From: Novosphingobium malaysiense | Lineage (GTDB): Bacteria; Pseudomonadota; Alphaproteobacteria; Sphingomonadales; Sphingomonadaceae | Direction: 5' to 3' | Assembly: GCF_000802225.1 (NCBI RefSeq) | Contig: NZ_JTDI01000001.1 | Location: 868,001-932,000 of the forward strand | Length of the DNA stretch: 64,000 bases | Shown: piece after piece, positions 17,668-26,852 of the stretch | How the letters are laid out: each line of letters opens with the position of its first letter | Numbering within the stretch: position 1 is the stretch's first letter | Translations under genes and position numbers: made by a program | The notes under the pieces: generated by a model | Told to the model about the DNA's origin: nothing | The model's database searches: none | What the model saw: only the letters and a program-made list of their open reading frames with translations

Positions 17668-18291
17668 GTGAGCAGCGGACTTGAACCTAGCGAAGAACCA
17701 TCGGCCAACCGCGACCCGAAGGACGCAGCGGTTCGACAAGCGCTCGTCGAAAGCCACCAGGATCTTGCCCGATTTCTGCAACGTCGCCTGGGCAACGCCG
17801 ACGAAGCCGAGGACGTCTTGCAGCGATTTATCCTGAAAGCGATTGAACGCTCGGAAGACCTGAGAGATGTGAAGGCCGTGCGGGGCTGGCTAAGCCGTGT
17901 GCTCGCAACAACGATTGTCGACCATCAGCGCGCAGCGGCAAGGCGAAGGAAGCGCGAGCAGCTAGCCGATCCGGCAAAGATCGCCGAAATGGACGAGACC
18001 TCCATCGAACCCGATATGGAAATCGACGAGGCAATTTGTCATTGCTTGTACAAGCTGTTGCCAACCTTGAAGCCCGAATATGCCCAGCTCATCTGGCGTG
18101 TCGATCTGCTTGGAGAGGCGCGCAAGACTGTTGCGCAGGAAATCGGGGTCTCGGCCAACAATCTGACCGTCCGGCTGCACCGCGCCCGCCAGGCTCTAAA
18201 GCAGAGACTCGAAGAGTTGTGCCGTATCTGCGCCATCCACGGCTTCATGGACTGCGGTTGCGAGAATGCCGGGCAGCTGGGACAGCCTTAA
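17668..18291 (+). CDS. ECF-like sigma factor with Cys-rich C-terminus
   Basis: 207 residues from a GTG at 17668 with CAGGAGG upstream, directly after the ATPase stop. Sigma region 2 spans about residues 30-95 and region 4 about 120-185 (ARKTVAQEIGVSANNLTVRLHRARQAL). The last 25 residues hold CRICAIHGFMDCGC, giving C-x2-C-x7-C-x-C plus a His, with a further CHC before region 4. A Cys-rich tail recalls the metal-responsive CorE group of ECF sigma factors, in which the tail senses metal directly without an anti-sigma factor; that role here is inference. The pfkB-like gene starts 1 nt after its stop. Confidence 0.85.
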   Translation: MSSGLEPSEEPSANRDPKDAAVRQALVESHQDLARFLQRRLGNADEAEDVLQRFILKAIERSEDLRDVKAVRGWLSRVLATTIVDHQRAAARRRKREQLADPAKIAEMDETSIEPDMEIDEAICHCLYKLLPTLKPEYAQLIWRVDLLGEARKTVAQEIGVSANNLTVRLHRARQALKQRLEELCRICAIHGFMDCGCENAGQLGQP

Positions 18292-18292
18292 G

Positions 18293-18973
18293 ATGAGAGA
18301 ATTGCGCGGAAAGCCGATTATCACTCTCACTCTCAATCCTTCGATCGATGCATCTTCCCAGGCAAATGAAGTAAGGCCGATCCACAAGATCCGTACCTCC
18401 GGCGAACGTTTCGATCCCGGTGGAGGCGGGATAAACGTCGCCCGGATCGTCCGCGAGCTAGGAGCCGAAACCAGGGCAATCTACCTCGCGGGCGGCGCAA
18501 CTGGCGGGACATTCAACGAACTGCTGGACGCGGCATCGATACCCCGGCTACCCGTCGCGATCGCGGGACACACGCGCATCTGCCATGCAGTCTATGAACA
18601 TTCGACGCATCTGGAATACCGGTTCGTCTCGACCGGACCAACGGTCGAGGATGCGGAGTGGCGTAGCTTGCTCGGCTGCCTGGAAGAAGTAGACTGCGAT
18701 TACCTCGTTGCAAGCGGGAGCTTGCCGATGGGTGTGCCGGTCGATTTCTATGCAATGGTTGCAAGGTTGGCCCGGAAGAAGGGCATTCGGCTCGTCCTGG
18801 ACAGCTCGGGCGAGGCCCTCTCGGCGGGTCTTGAGGAAGACGCGTTCCTTTATGGTATGTCGGCTGGCGCAGCCACGGCAATGACACCTGGAACCGAGCT
18901 CTGCGCGCGCGCGGATGTCGAGCGCATCTATTCAGAACTGAGACGACCTTCGCCCAAGCAAGGTCAGCCGTGA
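18293..18973 (+). pseudogene. pfkB: PfkB-family kinase (1-phosphofructokinase-like) with internal deletion
   Basis: 226 residues against about 310 for PfkB/FruK sugar kinases. The N-terminal part is normal: LTLNPSIDAS, the GGGGINVAR substrate motif, ASGSLPMGVP and DSSGEALSAGL. After residue 180 the chain jumps straight to FLYGMSAGAATAMTPGTELC, the extreme C-terminal helix region. Missing is the stretch of about 75-85 residues that carries the KPN motif and the GAGDSF loop with the catalytic Asp and ATP site. The frame is kept, which suggests an in-frame deletion near 18,830-18,843 rather than an assembly error. A catalytically dead protein is expected. Its gene lies in the run ATPase-sigma-pfkB-GAPDH. 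Confidence 0.8.
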
Positions 18974-19017
18974 CGCGCGGCTTGGAAGTGGGGAAGCGGG
19001 AACTGACGGAGGACAGG

Positions 19018-20064
19018 ATGGAAAAGGGCAAGGCAATCCGAGTGGCAGTTAACGGCTATGGCGTGATCGGGAAGCGTGTCGCCGACGCGGTAGCAGCGCA
19101 AGACGACATGCAGCTTGCAGGTGTGGCCGATGTCACGCTCGATTGGCGGGCCCGCATTGTGACCGGTAAGGGCTTTCGCCTGTTCGGGGCCACGACGGAG
19201 CGAGCCGAGGCTATGGCCAAGAGCGGGCTGGAAGTGGCTGGTTCGCTGGAGGATTTGCTAGCCGGAGCCGACATCGTCGTCGACTGCACACCCAAGCACG
19301 TCGCGACAGGCAATGTCGAGACTTACCGCCGCAAGGGCATCAAGTTCATCGTCCAGGGTGGCGAGAAGCACTCGGTGACAGGGCACTCGTTTGTCGCGGA
19401 AGCCAGTTACGAGACCGCGCTAGGCCGCGACTGCACGCGCGTGGTGTCGTGCAACACGACATCGATAGTCCGCACGCTGTCGGCGCTGAAATTTGCCGGA
19501 CTGCTGGCAAGAGCCCGGGGAACCCTGCTCAGGCGTGCGACCGATCCCTGGGAGAGCCATTTGGGCGGGATCATGAACACGCTCGTCCCCGAGGCCGAGA
19601 TTCCAAGCCATCAGGGACCAGACGCCCGAAGCGTCGATCCCGATCTCGATGTGATTACGATGGCGGTGAAAGTCCCCGAGACCCTGGCGCATATGCACTA
19701 CTGGTCGGTCCAACTTGCGAGGAAGGCCGAGAAGGACGAAATACTCGAGGCATTCTGTTCGTCGCCGCGGATCTCCCTGGTCCGCATGTCAGATGGCCTG
19801 ACCGCAATCAACGCGATCAAGGAACTGATGGCAGACCTCGGCAGACCACACGACAATCTCTACGAAGTCGCGCTGTGGTCCGACATGCTCAAGGTCGAGG
19901 GAGACGAGCTGTTCTACGCCTACATGGTCGATAATCAGGCAATCGTGATTCCCGAGACGATCGACGCGATCAGGGCGCTGACCGGCTTCCAGGCGGATGC
20001 GCGAGCTTCGATAGCACAGACGAACGCATCGCTGAAAATCGGACAGCTCAATCTGCGTGCGTGA
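19018..20064 (+). CDS. Type II (archaeal-type) glyceraldehyde-3-phosphate dehydrogenase
   Basis: 348 residues from the ATG at 19018, which has GGAGGACAGG upstream; an in-frame ATG/GTG reading from 18970 is less likely. The NAD(P)-binding motif NGYGVIGKRVADAV and the catalytic-cysteine segment VSCNTTS are those of the archaeal type II enzyme, not of bacterial GapA (which has SCTTN). The reaction is the reversible conversion of glyceraldehyde 3-phosphate plus phosphate to 1,3-bisphosphoglycerate. Type II GAPDH is unusual in Proteobacteria and here sits among copper-resistance genes. Its last 17 nt overlap, tail to tail, the convergent 2-hydroxyacid dehydrogenase gene. Confidence 0.92.
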   Translation: MEKGKAIRVAVNGYGVIGKRVADAVAAQDDMQLAGVADVTLDWRARIVTGKGFRLFGATTERAEAMAKSGLEVAGSLEDLLAGADIVVDCTPKHVATGNVETYRRKGIKFIVQGGEKHSVTGHSFVAEASYETALGRDCTRVVSCNTTSIVRTLSALKFAGLLARARGTLLRRATDPWESHLGGIMNTLVPEAEIPSHQGPDARSVDPDLDVITMAVKVPETLAHMHYWSVQLARKAEKDEILEAFCSSPRISLVRMSDGLTAINAIKELMADLGRPHDNLYEVALWSDMLKVEGDELFYAYMVDNQAIVIPETIDAIRALTGFQADARASIAQTNASLKIGQLNLRA

Positions 20065-21064
20065 TGTCGACGAGGTTGGTCGGCCTGCCTCGGCCAAAAG
20101 CCATGATGTTGTCGACTGTCGTATCGATGATCCGCCCAACGGCGCTGGTGGTGTTGTAGGCATTGTGCGGGGTCACGATGACATTCGGGAAGCGCAGCAG
20201 CACGTGATTGGCCACCAGGCCCTTGAGATCATAGCTGTCTGTCGTTGCCTGACGGAATATCTGCGCTTCCTCGCGGATCACCGGCTCGTGCGGAAGCACG
20301 TCGAGGCCTGCGGATCTTAGCTTTCCGTCAGCCAGCGCCCGGACCAGTGCCGCCGTGTCCACCACATTGCCCCGTGCGGTATTGATCAGCACGGCTCCCT
20401 TTTTCATCAGCCCGAATTCGCGATCGGAGATGAGATTCACCGTTGCTCCTGTTGCGGGCAAGTGAAGCGTCAGGACGTCAGCTTCGCCGAGAACCTCATC
20501 GAGGCCGGCATATCGAAAGCCGAGCTGTGCGGCACAATCTTCATCCGGATAAAGGTCATGGGCGACGACCTGCATGCCGAACCCGCCGCCGATCTCGATA
20601 GCGCGCCGTCCGATCCGGCCTGTCCCTATTACGCCAAGGACTTTGCCCCGCAGTTCGAATCCCTTCAGGCCATCTTGCGAGAAATTCCCACGCCTCGTGC
20701 GTTCGACTGAATCAACCAGATTGCGAGCGACTGCCAGGAGCAGCGCAAAGGCATGCTCGGCGACGGTGGCATCGCCATAGTTCGGCACATTGGCGACGGC
20801 GATGTCATGCGCACGGCACCAATCGAGGTCGATGTGATCGTAACCTGTCGAACGGGTGGCGATGAGCCTCAGCTTGGGGAGCTTGGCCAAGACTTCGCCC
20901 GTCAGCCTTGAATCGATGAAGGTGCTGATGATTTCCGCATCCGCAACCCGCCCGGCAACATCGCGATCGAGCCGCTCGGCCGTGCAGATCAATTCATGTT
21001 CTTCCTGTATACTGAGGCAGGCCCGATGCTCCCATTCCTGCGTTTCGAATATGATGACCTTCAA
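20048..21064 (-). CDS. D-2-hydroxyacid dehydrogenase (D-lactate dehydrogenase-like)
   Basis: 338 residues. NAD-binding motif VIGTGRIGRRA; catalytic residues Arg in NTARGNVVD, Glu in PHEPVI and His in TPHNAYNT are present. It reduces a 2-keto acid to a D-2-hydroxy acid or the reverse; pyruvate/D-lactate is the likely pair given that the gene overlaps by 4 nt with the upstream PEP synthase gene, which uses pyruvate. It is distinct from the second, LdhA-like gene at 25,721. Substrate is inferred. Confidence 0.9.
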   Translation of the reverse strand: MKVIIFETQEWEHRACLSIQEEHELICTAERLDRDVAGRVADAEIISTFIDSRLTGEVLAKLPKLRLIATRSTGYDHIDLDWCRAHDIAVANVPNYGDATVAEHAFALLLAVARNLVDSVERTRRGNFSQDGLKGFELRGKVLGVIGTGRIGRRAIEIGGGFGMQVVAHDLYPDEDCAAQLGFRYAGLDEVLGEADVLTLHLPATGATVNLISDREFGLMKKGAVLINTARGNVVDTAALVRALADGKLRSAGLDVLPHEPVIREEAQIFRQATTDSYDLKGLVANHVLLRFPNVIVTPHNAYNTTSAVGRIIDTTVDNIMAFGRGRPTNLVDITHAD

Positions 21065-23481
21065 TGTTGCGCTCCCTGTTCCGCGCCGTCGGACCCCGCG
21101 TCAATTTTCCTCTCCATCTCCGCGACATGGCGAATAGTGGTGACGAAACTATCGGGATTGAGGGAAATCGAGTCGATGCCTTGTCCGACCAGGAACTCCG
21201 CGAATTCGGGATAGTTGCTCGGAGCCTGGCCGCAGATTCCGATCTTTATGCCTGCTTCATGGGCCTTCCCGATCGCCTGGCGGATGGCTCGCTCGACCGC
21301 CTCATTGCGTTCGTCGAAGAGGTGGGCGAGATCGCTCGAATCCCGGTCAACTCCCAACACCAGCTGGGTCAGATCGTTTGAACCGATGGAAAAGCCGTCG
21401 AAGCGCTTCGCGAATTCCTCCGCCAGAAAGACATTGGAAGGAATCTCGCACATCATATAGACTTCGAGGCCCTCACTTCCGCGCTCAAGTCCGTATTTCG
21501 CCATCGTCGCAAGCACCCGATCGGCTTCCTCCAGTGTGCGGCAGAAGGGAACCATTACGATCACGTTCTTCAGGCCGATCTGATTGCGAACTTTCCCGAG
21601 CGCGCGGCATTCGAGTTCGAAGCCCTCGCGATAGCGATCGTCGTAATAACGCGACGAACCACGCCAGCCGATCATCGGATTCTCTTCCTTCGGCTCAAAG
21701 AAGCTGCCGCCGATCAGGTGGGCGTATTCGTTGGTCTTGAAGTCGCTAAGGCGAACGATGGCCGGGTGGGGATGATATGGAGCAGCGAGCTTGGCGATGC
21801 CGAGCGCCAGGGTCTCGACGAAGAATTCCACCGGGTCGGCGAAGCCGCGGACCGCTTCTCTCATTTGACGGCGCGTCTCGACATCCTCCACCCGTTCGGG
21901 GTGGATCAGGGCCATGGGATGGATCTTGATCAGATTGTTGATGATGAATTCCATGCGCGCCAGGCCAACCCCTTTCGCGGGCAGGCGCCACCACCTGAAT
22001 GCGGCCGCGGGGCTTGCAATGTTCACCATCATCGCGGTCCGCGTCTCAGGCAGGCCTGAAAGGTCCACTTCGACCTCCTCGAACGGGAGGATGCCCGAAT
22101 AGACCTCACCTCGGTCACCGCTGGCACAGGAAAGCGTGATCTCCTGCCCATCATGCAGGACTTGCGTTCCGTTTCCGGTCCCGACAATTGCGGGAACTCC
22201 CAGTTCGCGGCTGACAATCGCTGCATGGCTGGTCGTTCCGCCATGGTCGGTGATGATTCCGGCAGCCTTCTTCATCACCGGCACCCAGTCGGGATCGGTC
22301 ATCTCGGTGACCAGGATCGAACCGTCGCGAAACTGCTCGATGTCGCTTGTGCTTCTGACGATGCAGACCTTGCCGGTAGCTATCGCTTCTCCAATCGCCG
22401 ACCCGGTCAGGATCGGCTTGCCCGTCTGTTTCAACCGATAGCTCTTGACCGTCGCATCGTGTCGAGAGGACTGGACTGTTTCTGGACGAGCCTGGACGAT
22501 GAAGAGTTCCCCAGTCTCGCCGTCCTTCGCCCACTCCATGTCCATGGGGCGCCCATAGTGCTCCTCGATAATTGCAGCCCACCGACCAAGCTGGAGGATC
22601 TCGTCATCCTCGAGAACGAACGCCTGGCGCTCCGCCAACGTCGTTTTCACAGAGGTCGTTCGAGAACTACCGCCCGTCGCATAGACCATCTTGATTTCCT
22701 TGGCGCCCGCCGCCTTCTCGATAATGGGCTTGTACTGCCGTTCGCCAAGAAGCGGCTTGAACACCAGGTATCGGTCGGGATCGACCGCACCCTGCACAAC
22801 CGTTTCGCCCAGCCCCCAGGCAGCACTCACCACGGCCACATTGGGAAAGCCGCTTTCCGTATCGATCGAGAACATCACGCCCGAACCTGCAAGATCGGAG
22901 CGGACCATTTGTTGAACGCCAATCGACAGTGCTACATCAAGGTGGTCGAACCCCTGGACCTCGCGGTAACTGATCGCTCGATCGGTGAACAAGGATGCGT
23001 AGCAGCGGCGGCATGCATCGAGCAATGCACGCTCGCCACGAACATTCAGGAATGTCTCCTGCTGCCCGGCAAAGCTCGCCTGGGGGAGGTCCTCTGCAGT
23101 GGCGCTCGATCTGACAGCTACGCTAATGTCCTCAGTATGGCTGCGCTTAGAAAGCTCGCGATATGCATGGGTGATTGCATTGGAAATTTCCTGAGGGAAC
23201 TCGGCGTCGAGGAAGAGGCGGCGAATCGCTTCACCTGTTGCATGAAGCGAAAGTTTACCGCTCTTAAGTGCGTCGATATTGCGCCTGAGATCGGGCTCCA
23301 GGCCGTTTGCCGAAACATACTCTCGGAATGCCGCTGCAGTGGTCGCAAACCCACCAGGCACCCGCACGCCCTTTCCCTCCAGCGCCCGGACCATCTCGCC
23401 AAGAGATGCATTCTTGCCGCCAACCCTTCCGACATCTCGGATGGACAAGGTTTCAAACCAGGCAATGAGGTTTTGGGTCAT
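21061..23481 (-). CDS. ppsA: Phosphoenolpyruvate synthase
   Basis: 806 residues (typical about 790) from the ATG at 23481 (TGGAG upstream). It converts pyruvate, ATP and water to PEP, AMP and phosphate. Domains in order: N-terminal ATP-grasp (KNASLGEM near the start), the phosphohistidine domain with the catalytic His in GGTTSHAAIV, and the C-terminal PEP/pyruvate TIM barrel with SIGSNDLTQLVLGVDRDS and the GICGQ loop. The next gene, a D-2-hydroxyacid dehydrogenase, overlaps by 4 nt. Together they would lead from D-lactate through pyruvate to PEP, a gluconeogenic entry. It lies at the right end of the island. Confidence 0.96.
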   Translation of the reverse strand: MTQNLIAWFETLSIRDVGRVGGKNASLGEMVRALEGKGVRVPGGFATTAAAFREYVSANGLEPDLRRNIDALKSGKLSLHATGEAIRRLFLDAEFPQEISNAITHAYRELSKRSHTEDISVAVRSSATAEDLPQASFAGQQETFLNVRGERALLDACRRCYASLFTDRAISYREVQGFDHLDVALSIGVQQMVRSDLAGSGVMFSIDTESGFPNVAVVSAAWGLGETVVQGAVDPDRYLVFKPLLGERQYKPIIEKAAGAKEIKMVYATGGSSRTTSVKTTLAERQAFVLEDDEILQLGRWAAIIEEHYGRPMDMEWAKDGETGELFIVQARPETVQSSRHDATVKSYRLKQTGKPILTGSAIGEAIATGKVCIVRSTSDIEQFRDGSILVTEMTDPDWVPVMKKAAGIITDHGGTTSHAAIVSRELGVPAIVGTGNGTQVLHDGQEITLSCASGDRGEVYSGILPFEEVEVDLSGLPETRTAMMVNIASPAAAFRWWRLPAKGVGLARMEFIINNLIKIHPMALIHPERVEDVETRRQMREAVRGFADPVEFFVETLALGIAKLAAPYHPHPAIVRLSDFKTNEYAHLIGGSFFEPKEENPMIGWRGSSRYYDDRYREGFELECRALGKVRNQIGLKNVIVMVPFCRTLEEADRVLATMAKYGLERGSEGLEVYMMCEIPSNVFLAEEFAKRFDGFSIGSNDLTQLVLGVDRDSSDLAHLFDERNEAVERAIRQAIGKAHEAGIKIGICGQAPSNYPEFAEFLVGQGIDSISLNPDSFVTTIRHVAEMERKIDAGSDGAEQGAQH

Positions 23482-23750
23482 TTGGATCTCCAGATCCGGA
23501 AACGTGAGAGGGCGCTCCAATTTAAGGACGATCAAGACATATCACGGTTACGCCAGGCTCTGTAGCGCCGGAGCACCGTCCGTCGGGGCCTCGAGATGTC
23601 ACATTGCCCCCGACCGCTGAACGGCGTGCTTCGCATTATGATTTGTTGTTACTTGGTTGATCAAATGGTAACGGCTTGGGTCATCGCCGCAGCCCGTAAC
23701 TTTCAGGCCATGAGTCCTGAAAAAGGCATCGAACCAATGCATTAGGCGGA

Positions 23751-23772
23751 TTTTGCGGGCCTTTTGCGGGCC
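23751..23772. repeat. Tandem 11-bp repeat at island junction
   Basis: TTTTGCGGGCC occurs twice head to tail (23751-23761 and 23762-23772), right before the palindrome and the truncated gene. It could be a trace of recombination or an attachment site. Confidence 0.7.
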
Positions 23773-23773
23773 T

Positions 23774-23788
23774 TTCGGTCAGACCGAA
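23774..23788. repeat. 15-bp palindrome TTCGGTC-A-GACCGAA
   Basis: Perfect 7-bp inverted repeat around a single A, immediately after the tandem repeat. Such short palindromes occur at recombinase core sites and operators. Neither role can be shown here. Confidence 0.7.
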
Positions 23789-23829
23789 TTGCATAAGCAT
23801 CAGAAAATAATTGAAAAAAGAGCCCGAAT

Positions 23830-24852
23830 GTGATGCCTCTTCTGGTCCCGCTCGATTTCCTGGCGGAACGGTTCGATTTCTCGCCGCCGCGCGAACAGGG
23901 CTTCAACACGGTGGACGCCTGCGAAGGAATCATCGACGGCAAGGTCCGGGGTTTCGTCGGACTCGGAGGGAATTTCGTGCGCGCCATTCCCGAGCGAGAG
24001 AAGATGGAGGCCGCGTGGCAAAAGATGCGGCTGACCGTGCAGATCGCCACCAAGCTCAACCGCAGCCACCTCATCAACGGCGAAGTGGCCTATCTCCTGC
24101 CCTGCCTCGGCCGGTCCGAAGAAGACATGCAGGCAAGCGGCCCGCAGACCGTGACGATGGAGGATTCGCTTTCGTGCATCCACGGCTCGGTGGGCAAGCG
24201 CAAGCCGGCCAGCGAGCACCTGCTTTCCGAACTCGCCATCGTCGCCGGCATGGCCAAGGCCACGGTGCCGCCGAACCCGAAGGTGAAATGGGACGAATGG
24301 GTAGGCGACTATGCGAAGGTCCGCGACCTGATCGAGGAAACCTATCCGGACAAGTTCGAGAAGTTCAACGAACGCATGTTCACGCCGGGCGGCTTCTACA
24401 AGGGCAACAAGGCGCGCGAGCGGATCTGGAAGACCGAAAGCGGCAAGGCCGAATTCACCGTGCCGGAAAAGCTCAACTCGGTGGGCGTGGACGACAAGCC
24501 GGGGCGCTACCGCCTTATCACGATGCGGTCGAACGACCAGTTCAACACCACGATCTACGGCTACTCCGACCGCCTGCGCGGCGTGGAGGGCACGCGCGAC
24601 GTGCTGCTGATGAGCCCGGAGGAGATCCGCAATGCCGGGCTGTCCGAAGGTCAGGTCGTCTCGCTGGTCACCGATGCCGATGACGGCGTGCACCGCCAGG
24701 TCGACGGGCTTGTCGTCACCCCCTTCAGCCTGCCGCGGGGATGCGTCGGCGCCTATTACCCGGAGACCAATCCGCTGGTCCCGCTGTGGTATCACGACAA
24801 GCTGTCCAAGACCCCGGGCTCAAAGGCGGTGCCGGTCAGGATCGCGACCTGA
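23830..24852 (+). pseudogene. FdhF/YdeP-family molybdopterin oxidoreductase, 5' half missing
   Basis: 340 residues matching only the C-terminal half of the roughly 760-residue FdhF/YdeP-type formate-dehydrogenase-like enzymes: GFVGLGGNFVRAIPE, TKLNRSHLINGEVA, LPCLGRSEEDMQASGPQ, ASEHLLSELAIVAGMA and the C-terminal dinucleotide-binding domain (YRLITMRSNDQFNTTIYGY). The N-terminal iron-sulfur/active-site half is absent, with a stop in frame at 23812. The gene was therefore probably cut when the island inserted or recombined at about 23.8 kb, and the product should be inactive. No obvious Shine-Dalgarno precedes the first start codons (GTG 23830, ATG 23833). Confidence 0.85.
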
Positions 24853-24875
24853 GATCAGTCTCGCTGCGTAGCGCG

Positions 24876-25658
24876 CTATTCGGCGAAGAAGTGCGGATAG
24901 CGCGCCGCGAACCGCGCAAGCCAGTCCCGCTTGCCGTGATCGCGCGCCTTGCGGATGTACAGCCACCCGCCGCCACTCGCGACAATGGCGCCGGCAGCAT
25001 CGATGATGAGGTCCCACATCGTGTCGGTCAGCCCTGATGGATCGCCCAGCATCGGTTTCTGCATCTGCGTCCCGAACGCATGGTCGATGGTGAACTCCAC
25101 GATTTCCCACAGTCCGCCGATGCCGAAAGCGAAAAAGAAGGCGAACAGCGCGAGGAAGGCCGGTCGCATGTAGAGGTTCACCACTTCGGATTCGTTCAGC
25201 AGGTAGAGCACGAGGAAGCCCAGCAGCCCCAGCAGGAGCCCGGAGCAGCCGTGAAGGGCAAGGTCCCACCACCAGATCCTGCGGTAAAAATCCCGCACTT
25301 CGCCGAGAAACAGCGTCGCGAACACGAACAGCGTCAGGAAGATCAGGATCTCGACGGGAATGAGCGCGCTACCCTGCTTGTGCGGGATCAGCAGGGAAAG
25401 CGCGATGATCGCCATCAGCCCCGCCACGAGAAAGACCTGCATCCAGCGCGCATTGGCAACCAGGAAGGTCATTTCTGCCGCCATCGTCACTTCCACGGCG
25501 ACCACGATCAGGCGGTAGAGGCTGGTCAGCGACTTGATGTGCAAGGCCGAAACCCCTTCCGTCTTACTCGATCCGCCACCCGGCAAGGGAGCGGCCGGGA
25601 AAACATAGCATCCACCGCAGCTTAGAAAACCGCCAATCGCGTCCGGTCCAATGCGCAC
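24876..25658 (-). CDS. DUF2238 (YjdF-like) integral membrane protein
   Basis: Up to 260 residues with about six membrane helices. The segment [20 protein letters not shown], the [12 protein letters not shown] helix and [17 protein letters not shown] are characteristic of the DUF2238/YjdF family, whose role is unknown. The first 35-40 residues of the longest reading (Cys/Gly/Pro-rich) look non-coding; a TTG with GAAGGGG about 9 nt upstream, near 25,545, is a plausible true start, giving about 220 residues. It is convergent with the truncated oxidoreductase gene and divergent from the LdhA-like gene. Confidence 0.75.
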   Translation of the reverse strand: MRIGPDAIGGFLSCGGCYVFPAAPLPGGGSSKTEGVSALHIKSLTSLYRLIVVAVEVTMAAEMTFLVANARWMQVFLVAGLMAIIALSLLIPHKQGSALIPVEILIFLTLFVFATLFLGEVRDFYRRIWWWDLALHGCSGLLLGLLGFLVLYLLNESEVVNLYMRPAFLALFAFFFAFGIGGLWEIVEFTIDHAFGTQMQKPMLGDPSGLTDTMWDLIIDAAGAIVASGGGWLYIRKARDHGKRDWLARFAARYPHFFAE

Positions 25659-25720
25659 GGCGTTGGAGCCCTGTTCCTTCTCTGATACCCTCCGGCCCGC
25701 AGCAGACCCGGAGACTGCCG

Positions 25721-26731
25721 GTGCGAGTGGCCGTATTCAGCGCAAGGGACTACGACAGGGACTTCCTCGAGAAGGCCAACGAGGCCACAGGCGGCCGGCA
25801 CCTCATTCAGTTCTTCGAGATCCGGCTGGGCCGCGAATCCGCAAGGCTCGCAGCCGGGTGCGATGCCGTCTGCGCATTCGTGAACGACCAGCTCGGGCGC
25901 GAGGTCCTGGAACTGCTTGCCGGCCAGGGCATCCGTCTGGTCGCCCTGCGCAGCGCCGGCTTCAACAACGTCGATCTGGAAGCGGCCCGCGACCTCGGCA
26001 TCGCCGTCGCGCGGGTGCCGGCCTATTCGCCCGACGCGGTGGCAGAGCATACCGTTGCGATGATGCTGGCGCTCGACCGCAACATTCACAAGGCCTACGT
26101 GCGGGTGCGCGAAGGCAACTTCGCGCTGGAGGGGCTGCTGGGCTTCAACTTGCGCGGCCGCACCGTCGGGATCGTCGGTACCGGCGCCATCGGACTGTGC
26201 GTCGCGCGGATCATGCGCGGCTTCGGCTGCGAGGTCATCGCTGCGGACCCTGCCCCGAACGACGACTTGGACGCCATGGGCGGCCGCTATGTCGCCATGC
26301 CGGAACTGCTCGCTGCCTCGGACATCGTTTCCCTGCACTGCCCCCTGACGCCGCAGACCCACCACCTGATCGATCATGACGCCGTCGCCCGGATGAAGCA
26401 TGGCGCCATGCTCATCAACACCAGCCGCGGCGGGGTCGTCGACACCAGGGCCCTGATCGCCGGGCTCAAGAGCGGCCGGATCGGCAACCTCGGCCTCGAC
26501 GTCTACGAGGAAGAAGCCGACCTCTTCTTCGAGAACCTGTCCGACCGGATGATCCAGGACGACGTCTTCGCCCGGCTGCTCACCTTCCCCAACGTGCTGG
26601 TGACCGGCCATCAGGCCTTCTTCACGCACGAGGCGATGACCGCGATCGCCGAAACGACGATGCGCAACGTCTCGGCCTTCGAAGAAACCGGTTCGCCGGT
26701 GCACCCGGTCTCGGTGGAAAGGCTGGCCTGA
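25721..26731 (+). CDS. ldhA: D-lactate dehydrogenase (LdhA-like)
   Basis: 336 residues, GTG start with GGAGACTGCCG upstream. It strongly resembles enterobacterial fermentative LdhA in layout: [32 protein letters not shown], the NAD motif GIVGTGAIG, and catalytic Arg ([10 protein letters not shown]), Glu ([11 protein letters not shown]) and His ([11 protein letters not shown]). It reduces pyruvate to D-lactate with NADH. The gene stands alone, between DUF2238 and the isoaspartyl peptidase gene, outside the island boundary proposed at 23.8 kb. Confidence 0.92.
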   Translation: MRVAVFSARDYDRDFLEKANEATGGRHLIQFFEIRLGRESARLAAGCDAVCAFVNDQLGREVLELLAGQGIRLVALRSAGFNNVDLEAARDLGIAVARVPAYSPDAVAEHTVAMMLALDRNIHKAYVRVREGNFALEGLLGFNLRGRTVGIVGTGAIGLCVARIMRGFGCEVIAADPAPNDDLDAMGGRYVAMPELLAASDIVSLHCPLTPQTHHLIDHDAVARMKHGAMLINTSRGGVVDTRALIAGLKSGRIGNLGLDVYEEEADLFFENLSDRMIQDDVFARLLTFPNVLVTGHQAFFTHEAMTAIAETTMRNVSAFEETGSPVHPVSVERLA

Positions 26732-26852
26732 ATCCCCGCTCGCATTGCGAGTGTTATGCACGGGCGCAAGGAACTGTCGGCTTGCAGACAAAATCGAATA
26801 CGCCAATACCTGGATTGCCATGTGAACGGGTCCGAAGAATGCGAGGCGATAG

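Larger units (their letters stand above)
23482..23829. other. Intergenic region containing the right island junction
   Basis: About 350 nt without a convincing gene. The left half must hold the leftward promoter of ppsA; no clear boxes were found. The right half has an 11-bp tandem repeat, a 15-bp palindrome and then an AT-rich run, ending where the coding sequence of a truncated oxidoreductase begins. This is the best candidate for the island/chromosome boundary. No integrase or tRNA gene is present in it. Confidence 0.6.

Noticed and set aside
22153..23565. Plus-strand open frame of 470 codons
   Set aside because: Antisense to ppsA; no signal peptide, domain or Shine-Dalgarno.
1..23800. 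Integrase, transposase or insertion-sequence ends for the island
   Set aside because: None was recognised in the window. Island status is inferred from gene content, composition and the truncated oxidoreductase only.
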